From: Pollutimonas bauzanensis
GTDB taxonomy: Bacteria > Pseudomonadota > Gammaproteobacteria > Burkholderiales > Burkholderiaceae_B
NCBI RefSeq assembly: GCF_900129885.1
Contig: NZ_FQXE01000008.1
Span: 145,141 to 209,140 of the forward strand
DNA length: 64,000 nt
Direction: 5' to 3'
The position numbers and the translations under genes are program-made. Within the stretch, counting starts at the first letter, position 1. Each line of letters starts with the position of its first letter. Below the pieces are notes generated by a model. It made no database searches and was not told the DNA's origin. It saw nothing but the letters and a program-made list of their open reading frames with translations. Of this stretch, positions 9,884 to 18,985 are shown piece after piece.

Positions 9884-11548
9884 ATGCGCGCCGCCGGCAT
9901 GCGCACAGGAGATTTCGAAATACCCCAAAGAGCATCGCCCCTGGCTCCGTTTCGACACGCCACCTTCCGTGCGCTATGGACTGCCACGCTTGCATCCAAT
10001 CTTGGCGGCCTGATCCAGGCAGTAGCGGCAGGCTGGCTGATGACGACGATCTCCAACTCGGACGACATGGTGGCCCTGGTGCAGGCGGCGACCACGCTGC
10101 CGGTCATGATTTTCTCGCTCGCCGCCGGAGCGCTCGCCGACAGTTTCGACCGCCGCAACATCATGTTGGCGGCACAGATCCTGATGATGCTGGTGTCGGC
10201 CGGGCTGGCGATCTTCGCCGTGGCCGGCATGCTCACGCCCTGGCTGCTGCTGGCCTTCACCTTTTTTATCGGCTGCGGCACGGCGCTGCACAATCCCTCA
10301 TGGCAGGCCTCGATGGGCGACATCGTTCCGCGCGAGGATCTGCCGGGCGCGGTAACGCTCAACAGCATGAGCTACAACCTCATGCGCAGCGTGGGACCCG
10401 CCGTCGGCGGCCTGATCGTCGCGGTGGCCGGCGCGGCGTTTGCATTCGCCCTCAATGCATTCAGCTACATCGCCCTGATCCGGGCGCTCGCACAATGGAA
10501 GCCGCAGCGGACGCCGCGCAGCTTGCCGCGCGAAGCGTTCGGCAGCGCCATTTCGGCGGGCCTGCGCTATATCGCCATGTCTCCCAACCTCCTGAAAGTG
10601 CTGTTCCGGGGCTTTCTTTTCGGGCTTGCCGCGATCTCGGTCCTCGCGCTGTTGCCGCTGGCCGCGCGCGACCTCATAGAGGGCGGCGCCCTGACCTACG
10701 GCATCATGCTCGGCTGTTTCGGATTCGGCGCCATAGGCGGAGCATTGCTCAATGCGCGCATCCGCGAGAGCTGGCGCAATGAGGCTATCGTGCGCGCGAC
10801 ATTCCTGGCGTTCGCGCTGAGCGCGGTCATGCTCGCGCTCAGCCGCGATGTATGGCTGAGCTGTCTGGCCCTGTTGCCCGCCGGCGCCTGCTGGGTGCTG
10901 ACGCTGTCGCTCTTCAACGTGACGGTGCAGCTCTCCACGCCGCGCTGGGTCGTCGGACGGGCTCTTGCGCTCTATCAGACCGCCACCTTTGGCGGGATGG
11001 CCGCGGGCAGCTGGCTCTGGGGCGTCATCGCCGATTCCTACGGCGTGGACCGGGCGCTCATGGCGTCGGGTGTCGTGCTCGTCCTGGGAGCCATGGTCGG
11101 GCTGCGCTTCGCCTTGCCGGAATTCGGCACGCTGAACCTGGACCCGCTGGACCGCTTCAACGAGCCGCAGCTGCAACTGGACCTGAAGCCGCGCAGCGGC
11201 CCTATCATGATCATGCTGGACTATGAAATCGCGCAGGAAGACATTCCCGCCTTCCTGACCTTGATGGCTCGCCGCCGCCGCATCCGCATCCGGGACGGGG
11301 CGCGCCAATGGTCGCTGCTGCGCGACCTCGAAAACCCGCGCATCTGGACGGAAAGCTACCATGTGCCGACCTGGGTGGAATACGTCCGCCACCATCAGCG
11401 GCGCACCCATGCCGATGCCGAGGTTTTCGACAGGATACTGGCGCTGCACCGCGGCGCGCAGCCGCCGCGCGTCCACCGCATGATAGAACGCCAGACCGTG
11501 CCGATACGCGACGACACGCCCCTGAAAGCGCATCCGGACCTGCCCTGA
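9884..11548 (+). CDS. MFS transporter of the MFS_3/EntS-like group with a C-terminal cytoplasmic domain
   Basis: A 554-residue protein with GAGAGG just before ATG 9884. Residues about 20-420 form a 12-segment major facilitator of the PF05977 (MFS_3, enterobactin-exporter-like) type, starting FRHATFRALWTATLASNLGG and including a FDRRNIM loop after helix 2. From about residue 440 comes a soluble tail of roughly 110 residues (MIMLDYEIAQEDIPAFLTLM, then RDGARQWSLLRDLENPRIW and YVRHHQRRTHAD). The tail resembles a NIPSNAP/antibiotic-biosynthesis-monooxygenase-like fold and is known in part of this family. The likely role is export of a siderophore or small toxic compound, but the substrate is not visible. 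It converges with the lyase gene at 11558. Confidence 0.85.
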   Translation: MRAAGMRTGDFEIPQRASPLAPFRHATFRALWTATLASNLGGLIQAVAAGWLMTTISNSDDMVALVQAATTLPVMIFSLAAGALADSFDRRNIMLAAQILMMLVSAGLAIFAVAGMLTPWLLLAFTFFIGCGTALHNPSWQASMGDIVPREDLPGAVTLNSMSYNLMRSVGPAVGGLIVAVAGAAFAFALNAFSYIALIRALAQWKPQRTPRSLPREAFGSAISAGLRYIAMSPNLLKVLFRGFLFGLAAISVLALLPLAARDLIEGGALTYGIMLGCFGFGAIGGALLNARIRESWRNEAIVRATFLAFALSAVMLALSRDVWLSCLALLPAGACWVLTLSLFNVTVQLSTPRWVVGRALALYQTATFGGMAAGSWLWGVIADSYGVDRALMASGVVLVLGAMVGLRFALPEFGTLNLDPLDRFNEPQLQLDLKPRSGPIMIMLDYEIAQEDIPAFLTLMARRRRIRIRDGARQWSLLRDLENPRIWTESYHVPTWVEYVRHHQRRTHADAEVFDRILALHRGAQPPRVHRMIERQTVPIRDDTPLKAHPDLP

Positions 11549-11557
11549 GGGCCGTCC

Positions 11558-12529
11558 TCAGCCCGCCGCGGTGCGCACGGCATCCGCGGCGTGCAGGGCC
11601 AGCCGGGGGCCGGCGCGCATGACTTGCCCGGCCAGCGGCTTTTCCAGCAGCCGCTCCATCTTGTGGGCCACGGCTATGGCCTTGTCGAGATCTATGCCGG
11701 TTTCGTAGCCGCTCTCCTGCAGCAGATAAACCAGGTCCTCGGTGCAGATATTGCCCGTGGCGCCAGCCGCAAAGGGGCAGCCGCCCAGCCCTCCCACCGA
11801 AGCATCGAAGCGGCGCACGCCCTCTTCCAGGCCCACCAGCACATTGGCCAGGCCCACGCCGCGCGTGTTGTGCAGATGCAGCGTGATGTCGATGTCCGGA
11901 AGTTCGCCGCGCAGCGTCCGGATAACGTTGCGCACATTGACGGGCGTGGCCATGCCGGTGGTATCGCCCAGGGTGACATGATGAATGCCCAGGTCGGCAT
12001 AGCTTTGCGCCAGCCTCAGGACGTCCCGCACCGGTACGTCGCCTTCGAATGGACAGCCGAATACGACGGCAAGCCCGCCCAGCGGCTCGATTCCAGCCGC
12101 GCGCAGGCATGCCGCGACCTCGCCGAAGGCCGCTATCGATTCATCGATGCCGCGGTTCAAGTTCTTGCGGTTGTGGGTTTCCGAAGCCGAACACAGCAGA
12201 ACGCCGCCATCGACGGAAGTATTTGCGGCCCTTTCGGCGGCGCGCAGGTTCGGCACCAGCGCCATCAGGTAGGTATCCTCGCGGCGGCGTATGCCGCCGA
12301 TTACCTGCTCCGCGTCGGCCAGCTGCGGCACGGCCTTCGGCGACACGAAGGAGGTCACTTCGATATGCGAGATGCCGCTGGCTATCATGTCGTTGAGCAG
12401 GTCTATCTTCTGTTCGGCCGGGATCAGCCTGGATTCGATCTGCAGGCCATCCCGCATGCCCACTTCGGTGACCTGGATCCTGCCGTTCGCGGCGGGCGCG
12501 ACGGATTCAGCGGCGAGTACTTGATTCAT
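11558..12529 (-). CDS. hydroxymethylglutaryl-CoA lyase-like enzyme
   Basis: A 323-residue TIM-barrel enzyme of the HMGL-like family. The catalytic and metal-binding N-terminal motif VTEVGMRDGLQ is near residue 25; a TLHLHNTRGVGLANV metal site and the family signature SVGGLGGCPFAAGATGNICTED with its active cysteine follow. HMG-CoA lyase cleaves 3-hydroxy-3-methylglutaryl-CoA to acetoacetate and acetyl-CoA; paralogues act on related hydroxyacyl-CoAs. It is the last gene of an operon with a CaiB-type CoA-transferase and a Bug receptor. The set suggests import, CoA activation and cleavage of a branched dicarboxylic acid. Confidence 0.9.
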   Translation of the reverse strand: MNQVLAAESVAPAANGRIQVTEVGMRDGLQIESRLIPAEQKIDLLNDMIASGISHIEVTSFVSPKAVPQLADAEQVIGGIRRREDTYLMALVPNLRAAERAANTSVDGGVLLCSASETHNRKNLNRGIDESIAAFGEVAACLRAAGIEPLGGLAVVFGCPFEGDVPVRDVLRLAQSYADLGIHHVTLGDTTGMATPVNVRNVIRTLRGELPDIDITLHLHNTRGVGLANVLVGLEEGVRRFDASVGGLGGCPFAAGATGNICTEDLVYLLQESGYETGIDLDKAIAVAHKMERLLEKPLAGQVMRAGPRLALHAADAVRTAAG

Positions 12530-12590
12530 ATTGATGCTCCGTAATGAAGGGCTCCGCCCTGAAGGGCGAGGCTTGCGCTTAGGTTCGTGG

Positions 12591-13553
12591 TCAATTCAGC
12601 CTTACGCCGGTTTCGGCAATGATGGCTTTCCAATCCGCATAGTCCTTCTTTATCAAGGCGGCGAATCCTTCAGTCGAGTCCGAGGCGACTTCCACACCCT
12701 GGTCCAGCAGCTTCTGCTTCACATCCGGCTGCTCGAGCACCTGGTTCACCGCGTCGTGCAGCCTGGCCACGGCGGATGCCGGCATGCCGGCCGGCCCCAG
12801 CAGCCCCCACCATCCCGTGACGTCGGTGTTCTTCATGCCCAGTTCGAGCAAGGTGGGCACGTCCGGCAGGTTGGAACTGCGTTGCAGGCCGGTGACGGCC
12901 AAGGGGCGGAGCTTTCCGGAATTGATCAGCGGCAAGGCGGACGCGATCGATCCGCCTGCCAGGTCGAGATGGCCGCCCATCAGGTCGGTCATCGCCGGGC
13001 TCGTGCCCCGGTACGGCACATGCCGCAAGGCGATGCCGGCGCGGCTGCGCAGCAGCTCGCTGGTCAGGTGGGAAAGGCTGCCCGCCCCGGAGGTGCCGAA
13101 GGAAATCTCGTCGGGCTTGGCCTTGGCCGCCCGCGCCACGTCGCCGAAGTTCTTGAAACGCGAATCGGCCCCGGTCAATATGACGAGAGAAGTCGTGCCA
13201 AGCAAGGCAATGGGAGAAAAGTCCTGCAGGGTATCGAAGTGGACCTTGGTCAGCCAGGGCGCGACTATCATATTGTCCTTCTGGCCGACGACCAGGGTGT
13301 AGCCATCGGCCTTCTCTTTGATGGTGTCGTTGAGCCCGATCACGCCGTTGGCGCCGGGTTTGTTTTCGACGACGATATTCCATTTGTTCGCCTCGCTCAG
13401 TTTGTTGGCTAGGACGCGGGTTATCAGGTCCGTTCCGCCGCCGGGCGGAAAGGGCGAAATCATCTTTATGGGGCTGGACGGGTAGGTCTGGGCCTGGGCG
13501 GCCAGGGCCGTGGCGCACAGCAAGAGGGTGAGGCAGGAACGCAAGGTTTTCAT
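12591..13553 (-). CDS. Bug/TctC-family tripartite tricarboxylate transporter substrate-binding protein
   Basis: A 320-residue exported solute receptor. A signal peptide (MKTLRSCLTLLLCATALAAQAQ) precedes the typical Bug start YPSSPIKMISPFPPGGGTD. The family motif around GTSGAGSLSHL and the DLMGGHLDLAGG segment are also present. Bug receptors are greatly expanded in Bordetella and relatives and bind carboxylates or amides. No TctA/TctB membrane partners lie nearby, as is usual for orphan Bug genes. Located between the CoA-transferase and the lyase, it probably recognises the acid that these enzymes degrade. Confidence 0.93.
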   Translation of the reverse strand: MKTLRSCLTLLLCATALAAQAQTYPSSPIKMISPFPPGGGTDLITRVLANKLSEANKWNIVVENKPGANGVIGLNDTIKEKADGYTLVVGQKDNMIVAPWLTKVHFDTLQDFSPIALLGTTSLVILTGADSRFKNFGDVARAAKAKPDEISFGTSGAGSLSHLTSELLRSRAGIALRHVPYRGTSPAMTDLMGGHLDLAGGSIASALPLINSGKLRPLAVTGLQRSSNLPDVPTLLELGMKNTDVTGWWGLLGPAGMPASAVARLHDAVNQVLEQPDVKQKLLDQGVEVASDSTEGFAALIKKDYADWKAIIAETGVRLN

Positions 13554-13616
13554 ATTGTCTCCAATGGTTTTTTTATAAGCGGGGCTTGCAGGCCCCGGTA
13601 CTTCAGGTCGGACGCC

Positions 13617-14807
13617 TCAGCCTCCCGGACAGGAAGCGGCCTCCAGTTCGGCTAAGGAATAGGGAATGCCCCAGTCTTCGAAGACTTCGGCCGCATGCGC
13701 GCCCAGATCGGGCGCCGGGTGCCTTATGCGGCATGGCGTATCCGAAAACTTGACAGGGAAACCCAGCATCTCGACAGGCCCCCGGCCGGGGTGATCGACC
13801 GAGATGACCATTTCCTGATGGAGGACCTGGGGGTCGCGCAATGCCTCGCCGATGTCCTGGACGAGGCCGCAGGGCACGCCGCGGGCATTGAGCCGGCGCA
13901 CCCAGTTATCCTGGGTATCGCCGGCGAGTTTCGCGCAAATATGCCCGTCCAGCGCTTTCCTGTTGGCGACCCGCTGGGTGTTGGTCTTGAAATCGTCGCT
14001 TTCAAGCAGCGCGGCCAGGCCCAGTTCGTCCAGGAACCTGCGCAGGATCGCATCGGTGCTGGGCGCCACCGCTATAGGACCGTCGGCGGTCATGAACAGG
14101 CCATAGGGCGCGGTGATGGGATGATCATTGCCTTGCTTGGCGGGCACCGCGCCCGTCGCGAGGAAATCGGATGCCAGATAGGCGAGCATGCTGAGGATGC
14201 CGTTCATCATCGACGCCTCCACCCGCTGTCCCTGCCCCGTGAGATCACGGGCGCGCAGCGCATTCACGACGCCGAACGCGGCGTACAGGCCGGCAATCAG
14301 ATCCGTTATGGGCAGGCCCGTGCGCAACGGAGCGCCATCGCGCTCGCCGGTGACGCTCATGAAGCCGCTCATCGCCTGCACCACGAAATCGAACGCCGGA
14401 CGGCCCGCGTAGGGCCCCGTCGAACCGAAGCCGTTGATGCTGGCGACAATCAGCCGCGGATTGATCTGCGCAATCTGGCCGCGGCTCAGCCCCAGTTTCT
14501 CGAGGACGCCGGGCCGGAAATTCTCGACCAGGACATCCGCCGTGCCGAGCAGCTTTTTCAGGGCCTCCAGGCCCTGCGTCGAACGCAGGTCCAGGCATAT
14601 CGAGCGCTTGTTGCGGTTGAACGACGCGAAATACCAGCTCAGCTCGTTATGGCCGGCCCCGATATGGCGGATCGGATCTCCGCCCGGCGGATCCTCGACC
14701 TTGACCACGTCCGCCCCCATGTCGCCAAGCATCATCGTGCAGAACGGACCGGAAAGAATGCGGGTAAGATCGACGACGCGGATGCCGGTCAATGGTTGGA
14801 TGCTCAT
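13617..14807 (-). CDS. CaiB/BaiF family CoA-transferase
   Basis: A 396-residue class III CoA-transferase. ATG at 14807 has GGGAAA upstream; the longer frame to 14855 lacks support. N-terminus LTGIRVVDLTRILSGPFCTMMLGDMGADVVKVEDP; then WYFASFNRNKRSICLDL, VENFRPGVLEKLGL and the conserved aspartate region FDFVVQAMSGFMSVTGE. Human SUGCT, a member of this family, uses glutarate and hydroxymethylglutarate as CoA acceptors, which fits the HMG-CoA-lyase-like gene in the same operon. The actual substrate here is inferred. The gene is divergent from a LysR regulator. Confidence 0.92.
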   Translation of the reverse strand: MSIQPLTGIRVVDLTRILSGPFCTMMLGDMGADVVKVEDPPGGDPIRHIGAGHNELSWYFASFNRNKRSICLDLRSTQGLEALKKLLGTADVLVENFRPGVLEKLGLSRGQIAQINPRLIVASINGFGSTGPYAGRPAFDFVVQAMSGFMSVTGERDGAPLRTGLPITDLIAGLYAAFGVVNALRARDLTGQGQRVEASMMNGILSMLAYLASDFLATGAVPAKQGNDHPITAPYGLFMTADGPIAVAPSTDAILRRFLDELGLAALLESDDFKTNTQRVANRKALDGHICAKLAGDTQDNWVRRLNARGVPCGLVQDIGEALRDPQVLHQEMVISVDHPGRGPVEMLGFPVKFSDTPCRIRHPAPDLGAHAAEVFEDWGIPYSLAELEAASCPGG

Positions 14808-14940
14808 GTGGTTTCCCGTGATATTGCTTGCGCTGCCGGCGCGGAGCCGATTCAAACGCAGCGGAATGCGCCTTTCTGTTGCTTACAATGGTAGGCGGTA
14901 AAAGCCGCCGCGGAATCGATCATTGGAGACCCCCACCATC

Positions 14941-15870
14941 GTGAAACGAGATGCCAAACCCCCGGCCAGGCTGGACATCACCTCGGCTCGAATGTTTGTC
15001 GCGATCATTGAAGAGGGCAGCATCGCCAAGGCGGCGCTGCGCGAGAATATCGTCTCATCGGCGATCAGCAAGCGCCTGGCCGACCTGGAGAGCCAGTTTC
15101 GAGTTCCGCTGGTCCAGCGCGGCCGCCGCGGAGTCGAACCCACCCCCGCCGGCGAAGCGTTCGCGCACCACGCCCGCATGGTCTTGCAGGCGGTCGAGCG
15201 GCTGCAGGCCGAAATGGCCCAATACATCGATGGCGTGCTCGGCTATGTGCGCGTGCGCACGAGCTCGTCCTCCCTCTTTTCCGGCCTGTCGCTGGATATC
15301 GAATCCTTCAGCCGGATTCACGACCGGGTCCGCCTGGAACTGGAAGAGGACGACACGCCCATGATCGTGCGGCACATCGTCGAGGGGCGGGCCGACGTGG
15401 GCATCGGCCCGCGGATTTTCCCCAACGAGCAACTGCAGTTCCTTCCCTACCGGCGCTACGAGCTGGCCGTCGTGGTGCCCGAAGGGCACCCGTTCACGCC
15501 GCGGGAATCCGTCCCTTACAGCGAGGTGCTGGAATACGACCAGGTCGAACTGACGCGTTCAAGCGCCTTGGCCCAATTGCTGGAGTATTCCGCCAAACAG
15601 GCCGCGCGCGAGAAAAAGACCCGCATCCGCGTGCGCGGCTTCGATTCCGTCTGCATGATGATCGCGTCCGGAATGGGCATAGGCATAGTCCCGATGTTTC
15701 TGCAGGACGCGCAAATCGCCAGGCGCCGGCTGGTGTTCATACCTCTGGCCGACGAATGGTCCCGTCTCGAGATCTGCATCATGATCCGCGACTACGCGCT
15801 CCTGCCCGCTTCGGCGCAGGCTTTCGTCGACCACCTGCGCGCAAGAGCCATGCCGGAGCTTGCGCCCTGA
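14941..15870 (+). CDS. LysR family transcriptional regulator
   Basis: About 309 residues. An N-terminal helix-turn-helix (SARMFVAIIEEGSIAKAAL, then SSAISKRLADLESQFRVPLV and RRGVEPTPAGEAF) and a LysR substrate-binding domain (about 100-300) are visible. It faces away from the CoA-transferase/Bug/lyase operon across a short shared promoter region, the usual arrangement for a regulator of that operon, probably with the imported acid or its CoA ester as effector. Start choice is uncertain: GTG at 14941 has GGAG twelve bases upstream; an in-frame TTG at 14923 has GGAA seven bases upstream. Confidence 0.92.
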   Translation: MKRDAKPPARLDITSARMFVAIIEEGSIAKAALRENIVSSAISKRLADLESQFRVPLVQRGRRGVEPTPAGEAFAHHARMVLQAVERLQAEMAQYIDGVLGYVRVRTSSSSLFSGLSLDIESFSRIHDRVRLELEEDDTPMIVRHIVEGRADVGIGPRIFPNEQLQFLPYRRYELAVVVPEGHPFTPRESVPYSEVLEYDQVELTRSSALAQLLEYSAKQAAREKKTRIRVRGFDSVCMMIASGMGIGIVPMFLQDAQIARRRLVFIPLADEWSRLEICIMIRDYALLPASAQAFVDHLRARAMPELAP

Positions 15871-15931
15871 ATCTTGCGCCCCGGACTTGCCCTGATCGCG
15901 CGCGAGGCGCCAGCGCTCCCCTGGCGACAGT

Positions 15932-17092
15932 TCAGAACACCAGCTCGACGCGATTGCGGCCGGCCGCCTTCGCCATGTACAAGGCCTGGTCGGCGCGCTG
16001 CATCAGGCAATCGAAGTTGTCATCATCGGCTCGGCAAATCGCCATCCCTATCGACACCGTGATCGGCAGCTGCAGCTCGCCGGCCGTGAAAGGATGATTC
16101 TGCACCGCCAGCCGCAGGCGCTCTCCCGCGGCCCGCGCCTGGCCATGATCAACGTGGTCGAGCAGCACCACGAACTCCTCTCCGCCCAGGCGCGCCGGCA
16201 TTTCCCCGCCCCGCGCGCTCGATTCGATCCGGGCGGCCACATGCCTGAGCGCGATATCCCCGACCGCGTGGCCATGTTTGTCGTTGATCCCCTTAAAATG
16301 GTCGATGTCGATCAACGCCAGCACAAGGCCGCCGTCCCGGCCGCGCGCCGTGGCGAAGCGCAGGGCGCCGATTTCGGTCAGCGTACGCCGGTTGGCCAGG
16401 CCCGTAAGGTAATCGGTGCCAGCCGCCCGCTCCCATTGCCGGCGTATGCGTTCCGAACACATCAGCACGAACGCCGTCGTCCCAACGACCGGCAACACCG
16501 CGCCCACCACCGGCGTGGCCAGATTCATCCAGCTTGAATAGTCGAGCACGCTGAAGTCCGGCGTCACACCCAGAAGGAGGTAGTACCCGGCGCGTATGGC
16601 GGTGAACAGCATCACCCCGGCGAAAATGGCCAGCAATACCCGCCGGCTCAGCGCCGAGTCGCGGTGCGCCTGGGCCTTGAGGACTGTCGCGCTGCCCCAC
16701 ATCAGCGACAGCCAGACGGCCGACGCAATCATGATGCGCACCCCGGTGTCCGGCTGGAAGGCGGCGAACCAGAATACTCCCAGCGTCCCGGCGAACATGG
16801 GGAGCAACAGCAAAACGCTGGAAGGATAGCCATAAAACTGGCGCAGCGAATGCCAATATGCGGTAAGCCCCAGCATCACCAGGCCGTTGGCAAGCGTGAC
16901 CATGAGCGCCAGGGGCAGATAACGCTGCAAAACGAATATCAAACAGCCGGCGGCGACGAGCAGGGTGCCGACCTGCCAGCTTACCGCGGCCGGCCGCAAG
17001 ACCACCGGCAAGTCGCGATGCATGAGACCAAATACCCCGCCATTCGCAAGCATCATCATCAGAGCGACGATGAGCGCAGATCTGGAGTCCAA
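15932..17092 (-). CDS. membrane diguanylate cyclase (GGDEF domain)
   Basis: A 386-residue protein. The N-terminal half (about 1-215) has six or seven hydrophobic segments and no recognised sensor domain. The C-terminal half is a GGDEF domain with TDYLTGLANRR, the LIDIDHFKGINDKHGH metal-binding segment and RLGGEEF near residue 305, so catalysis of c-di-GMP synthesis from two GTP is expected. No RxxD inhibitory site is evident four residues before the GGEEF. The frame opens with TTG at 17092; in-frame ATGs (MMM) follow about 11 codons later, so the start is uncertain. Confidence 0.88.
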   Translation of the reverse strand: MDSRSALIVALMMMLANGGVFGLMHRDLPVVLRPAAVSWQVGTLLVAAGCLIFVLQRYLPLALMVTLANGLVMLGLTAYWHSLRQFYGYPSSVLLLLPMFAGTLGVFWFAAFQPDTGVRIMIASAVWLSLMWGSATVLKAQAHRDSALSRRVLLAIFAGVMLFTAIRAGYYLLLGVTPDFSVLDYSSWMNLATPVVGAVLPVVGTTAFVLMCSERIRRQWERAAGTDYLTGLANRRTLTEIGALRFATARGRDGGLVLALIDIDHFKGINDKHGHAVGDIALRHVAARIESSARGGEMPARLGGEEFVVLLDHVDHGQARAAGERLRLAVQNHPFTAGELQLPITVSIGMAICRADDDNFDCLMQRADQALYMAKAAGRNRVELVF

Positions 17093-17265
17093 TTTTTAAC
17101 CCCGCAGTATTCCGAAAGCCGGTGACTGTCGATAAATGAAACTTATTGTATTCAAAAATCGGGGCTTGCCGTGAGGGAGTATTACAGAGACCGGTTTGCG
17201 CAGCATCAAAGCCCGCTCTTCGATATATACACAATAATATAACGATATTGATTGGGGGATGGAGG

Positions 17266-17367
17266 ATGAGGAACATTTGCCGCCTTGGAAGGCTTCCCAT
17301 ACAGGCGGCCTGTGCTGCCGGACCGGCACCCGGGGTCCCACCGGTTTGGGAGGCGTTCACGGAATGA
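17266..17367 (+). CDS. possible 33-residue leader peptide upstream of the sigma factor
   Basis: An ATG at 17266, preceded by a purine-rich GGGGGATGGAGG stretch, opens a 33-codon frame. Its TGA overlaps the sigma-factor ATG (sequence ATGA at 17364-17367). The overlap would allow translational coupling. The peptide has no recognised family. The Shine-Dalgarno spacing is poor and the frame may be fortuitous, so this is a low-confidence call. Confidence 0.2.
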   Translation: MRNICRLGRLPIQAACAAGPAPGVPPVWEAFTE

Positions 17368-17888
17368 CCCTGCCGATGACCTGGCACGGTATCGATCTGA
17401 ACTGGGCCTATGCCGATCTGCTGAGCGGTATACGCCGTCAGACCGGCTGTCGGCACCGCGCCTACGATGTCCTGCACGATGCCCTGATCCGGCTCGCATT
17501 GGTCAATGAACGGGCGCCGCTCAGGGAACCGCAGGCCTATTTGCGCGCCATCGTCCGGCACGCGCTGGTAGACCAGTTTCGCGAGGCCTCCCGCTGGGTG
17601 GAATTGCCGGACGAAGAAGGCCCGGTATCCTCCGCTTTCGACGATGCCTCCGGCTTCGCCCCCTCGGCCGAGCGCCTGGCCGACCTGAAGCAACGCCTGC
17701 AGGCCATGCAGCAGATCCTGGACTGTCTGCCGCCGCGCTGCCGCGAGGTCTTCTGGTTGTTTCGCATCGAAGGCTATACCTATCGGGAGATCGCCGCCAG
17801 CCTGGGCCTGACGCTGCGCACTGTCGAACGCCAGATTGCCCGCGCCTTGCTGGATATCCACGCCGTACGCATCGAACTGATGGCATGA
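17364..17888 (+). CDS. ECF sigma factor, FecI-like
   Basis: A 174-residue sigma-70 family protein of the iron-starvation (FecI) group. Region 2 includes HRAYDVLHDALIRLA and REPQAYLRAIVRHALVDQFRE; region 4 is ILDCLPPRCREVFWLFRIEG followed by YTYREIAASLGLTLRTVE, a helix-turn-helix. ATG at 17364 has GGGAGG about ten bases upstream and fits family length; a longer frame from 17259 is less likely. It overlaps the fecR-like gene by four bases (ATGA). Such sigma factors transcribe the adjacent TonB receptor operon when the receptor signals substrate binding. Confidence 0.92.
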   Translation: MTLPMTWHGIDLNWAYADLLSGIRRQTGCRHRAYDVLHDALIRLALVNERAPLREPQAYLRAIVRHALVDQFREASRWVELPDEEGPVSSAFDDASGFAPSAERLADLKQRLQAMQQILDCLPPRCREVFWLFRIEGYTYREIAASLGLTLRTVERQIARALLDIHAVRIELMA

Positions 17889-18856
17889 GCCGGCTGCAGG
17901 AGGAAGCGGCGCGCTGGTTCGTGCGCATGTCCGGCGCCGAGCCCGATGACCCCGAGCGCGGCCGCTTCGAAGCCTGGCTCGCTGCCAGCCCGGCCCATGC
18001 CGCCGCTTATGCCGCTATCGCAGATACCTGGAGCGACCTCGAGTCCGGCACCCAATGCAATGCCTTGGCCCAGGCCATGCAGGCGCGCCAGGAACGCCAT
18101 CGGCAAAGCCGCCGCACACTCCTGCGTCGCGGCATCCTCGGTATCGTATTGGGCGGGCTGGGCGGCGAAGCCGCCTATTACCGCTTGCAGAACGAAACGC
18201 TGTGGGAGTCCGCCCGGCGGACCGATACCGGCACGCTGGGCCGCGAGTTCCTGCAGGACGGCAGCATTCTCGTGCTCGATGCCGACAGCGAGGTCCTGGT
18301 GGTTCTAAGCCGCAGCGAGCGCAGGGTCAAGCTATTGACCGGTGAAGTCATTTTTGACGTCGCGAAAGACCCGGAACGCCCTTTCGTCGTCGACAGCGGT
18401 CCGGCACAGATCACCGTGCTCGGCACTCGTTTCGCGGTCACCCGATTGCGCGAAACGATCCGGGTCAGCGTCGATCACGGCCTGGTCCAGATCGCTGCCG
18501 GCCCTTTCTGGCGCCGGCAGTACCTGCAGCTTGAGGCCGGCCAGGTGGCCGAACTGCGTCTGGCGACGAGCGAAAATATCGCTTTGAAAAAAGTCGACCG
18601 CAAGGCAGATGCCGCCTTCAGCTTCGAGCACGGCATTCTGATGTTCGATCGGGCCGATCTGGGCGAGGTTGCCGAGACGCTTTCCCGATACCGGAAAACG
18701 CCGGTTCGCGTTGCCGCCCGAGGGACGGGCGCCGGCCCCCGGATCACCGCCGGCGTCCCCGCCGCCCAAATCGAAAGCTTCATCGATCTGCTGCCCCAGA
18801 TCGCCTCGGTCAGCGTGCGGCGCAGGGGCGACGAAGTCGAGCTCGGCGCCCGCTAG
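17885..18856 (+). CDS. FecR-family anti-sigma/signal-transducing membrane protein
   Basis: A 323-residue protein with the three expected parts. The cytoplasmic N-terminal anti-sigma region is EEAARWFVRMSGAEPDD followed by FEAWLAASPAHAAAYAAI. A single hydrophobic span is near residues 80-100 (GILGIVLGGLGGEAAYY). The periplasmic FecR domain contains VKLLTGEVIFDVAKDPERPF and VLGTRFAVTR, and it ends in an STN-like module (GILMFDRADLGEVAETLSRY). It relays ligand-bound receptor status to the sigma factor encoded just upstream, with which it overlaps. Confidence 0.93.
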   Translation: MSRLQEEAARWFVRMSGAEPDDPERGRFEAWLAASPAHAAAYAAIADTWSDLESGTQCNALAQAMQARQERHRQSRRTLLRRGILGIVLGGLGGEAAYYRLQNETLWESARRTDTGTLGREFLQDGSILVLDADSEVLVVLSRSERRVKLLTGEVIFDVAKDPERPFVVDSGPAQITVLGTRFAVTRLRETIRVSVDHGLVQIAAGPFWRRQYLQLEAGQVAELRLATSENIALKKVDRKADAAFSFEHGILMFDRADLGEVAETLSRYRKTPVRVAARGTGAGPRITAGVPAAQIESFIDLLPQIASVSVRRRGDEVELGAR

Positions 18857-18985
18857 ATTGTCGGCATTGCGCCGCCCAGAACGATTTGACCGAAGCGCGA
18901 TGAGTTTCTTATCGATGAGGGGGGTGAATTCCGGTTCCTGGACCGTGTACCTGAAAGAACAGTATTTTCTTTCTAAGGCATTTCC

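Noticed and set aside
17220-17255. possible Fur box in the AT-rich stretch before the sigma gene
   Set aside because: The AT-rich sequence near AACGATATTGATT matches the GATAAT-repeat consensus too poorly to call.
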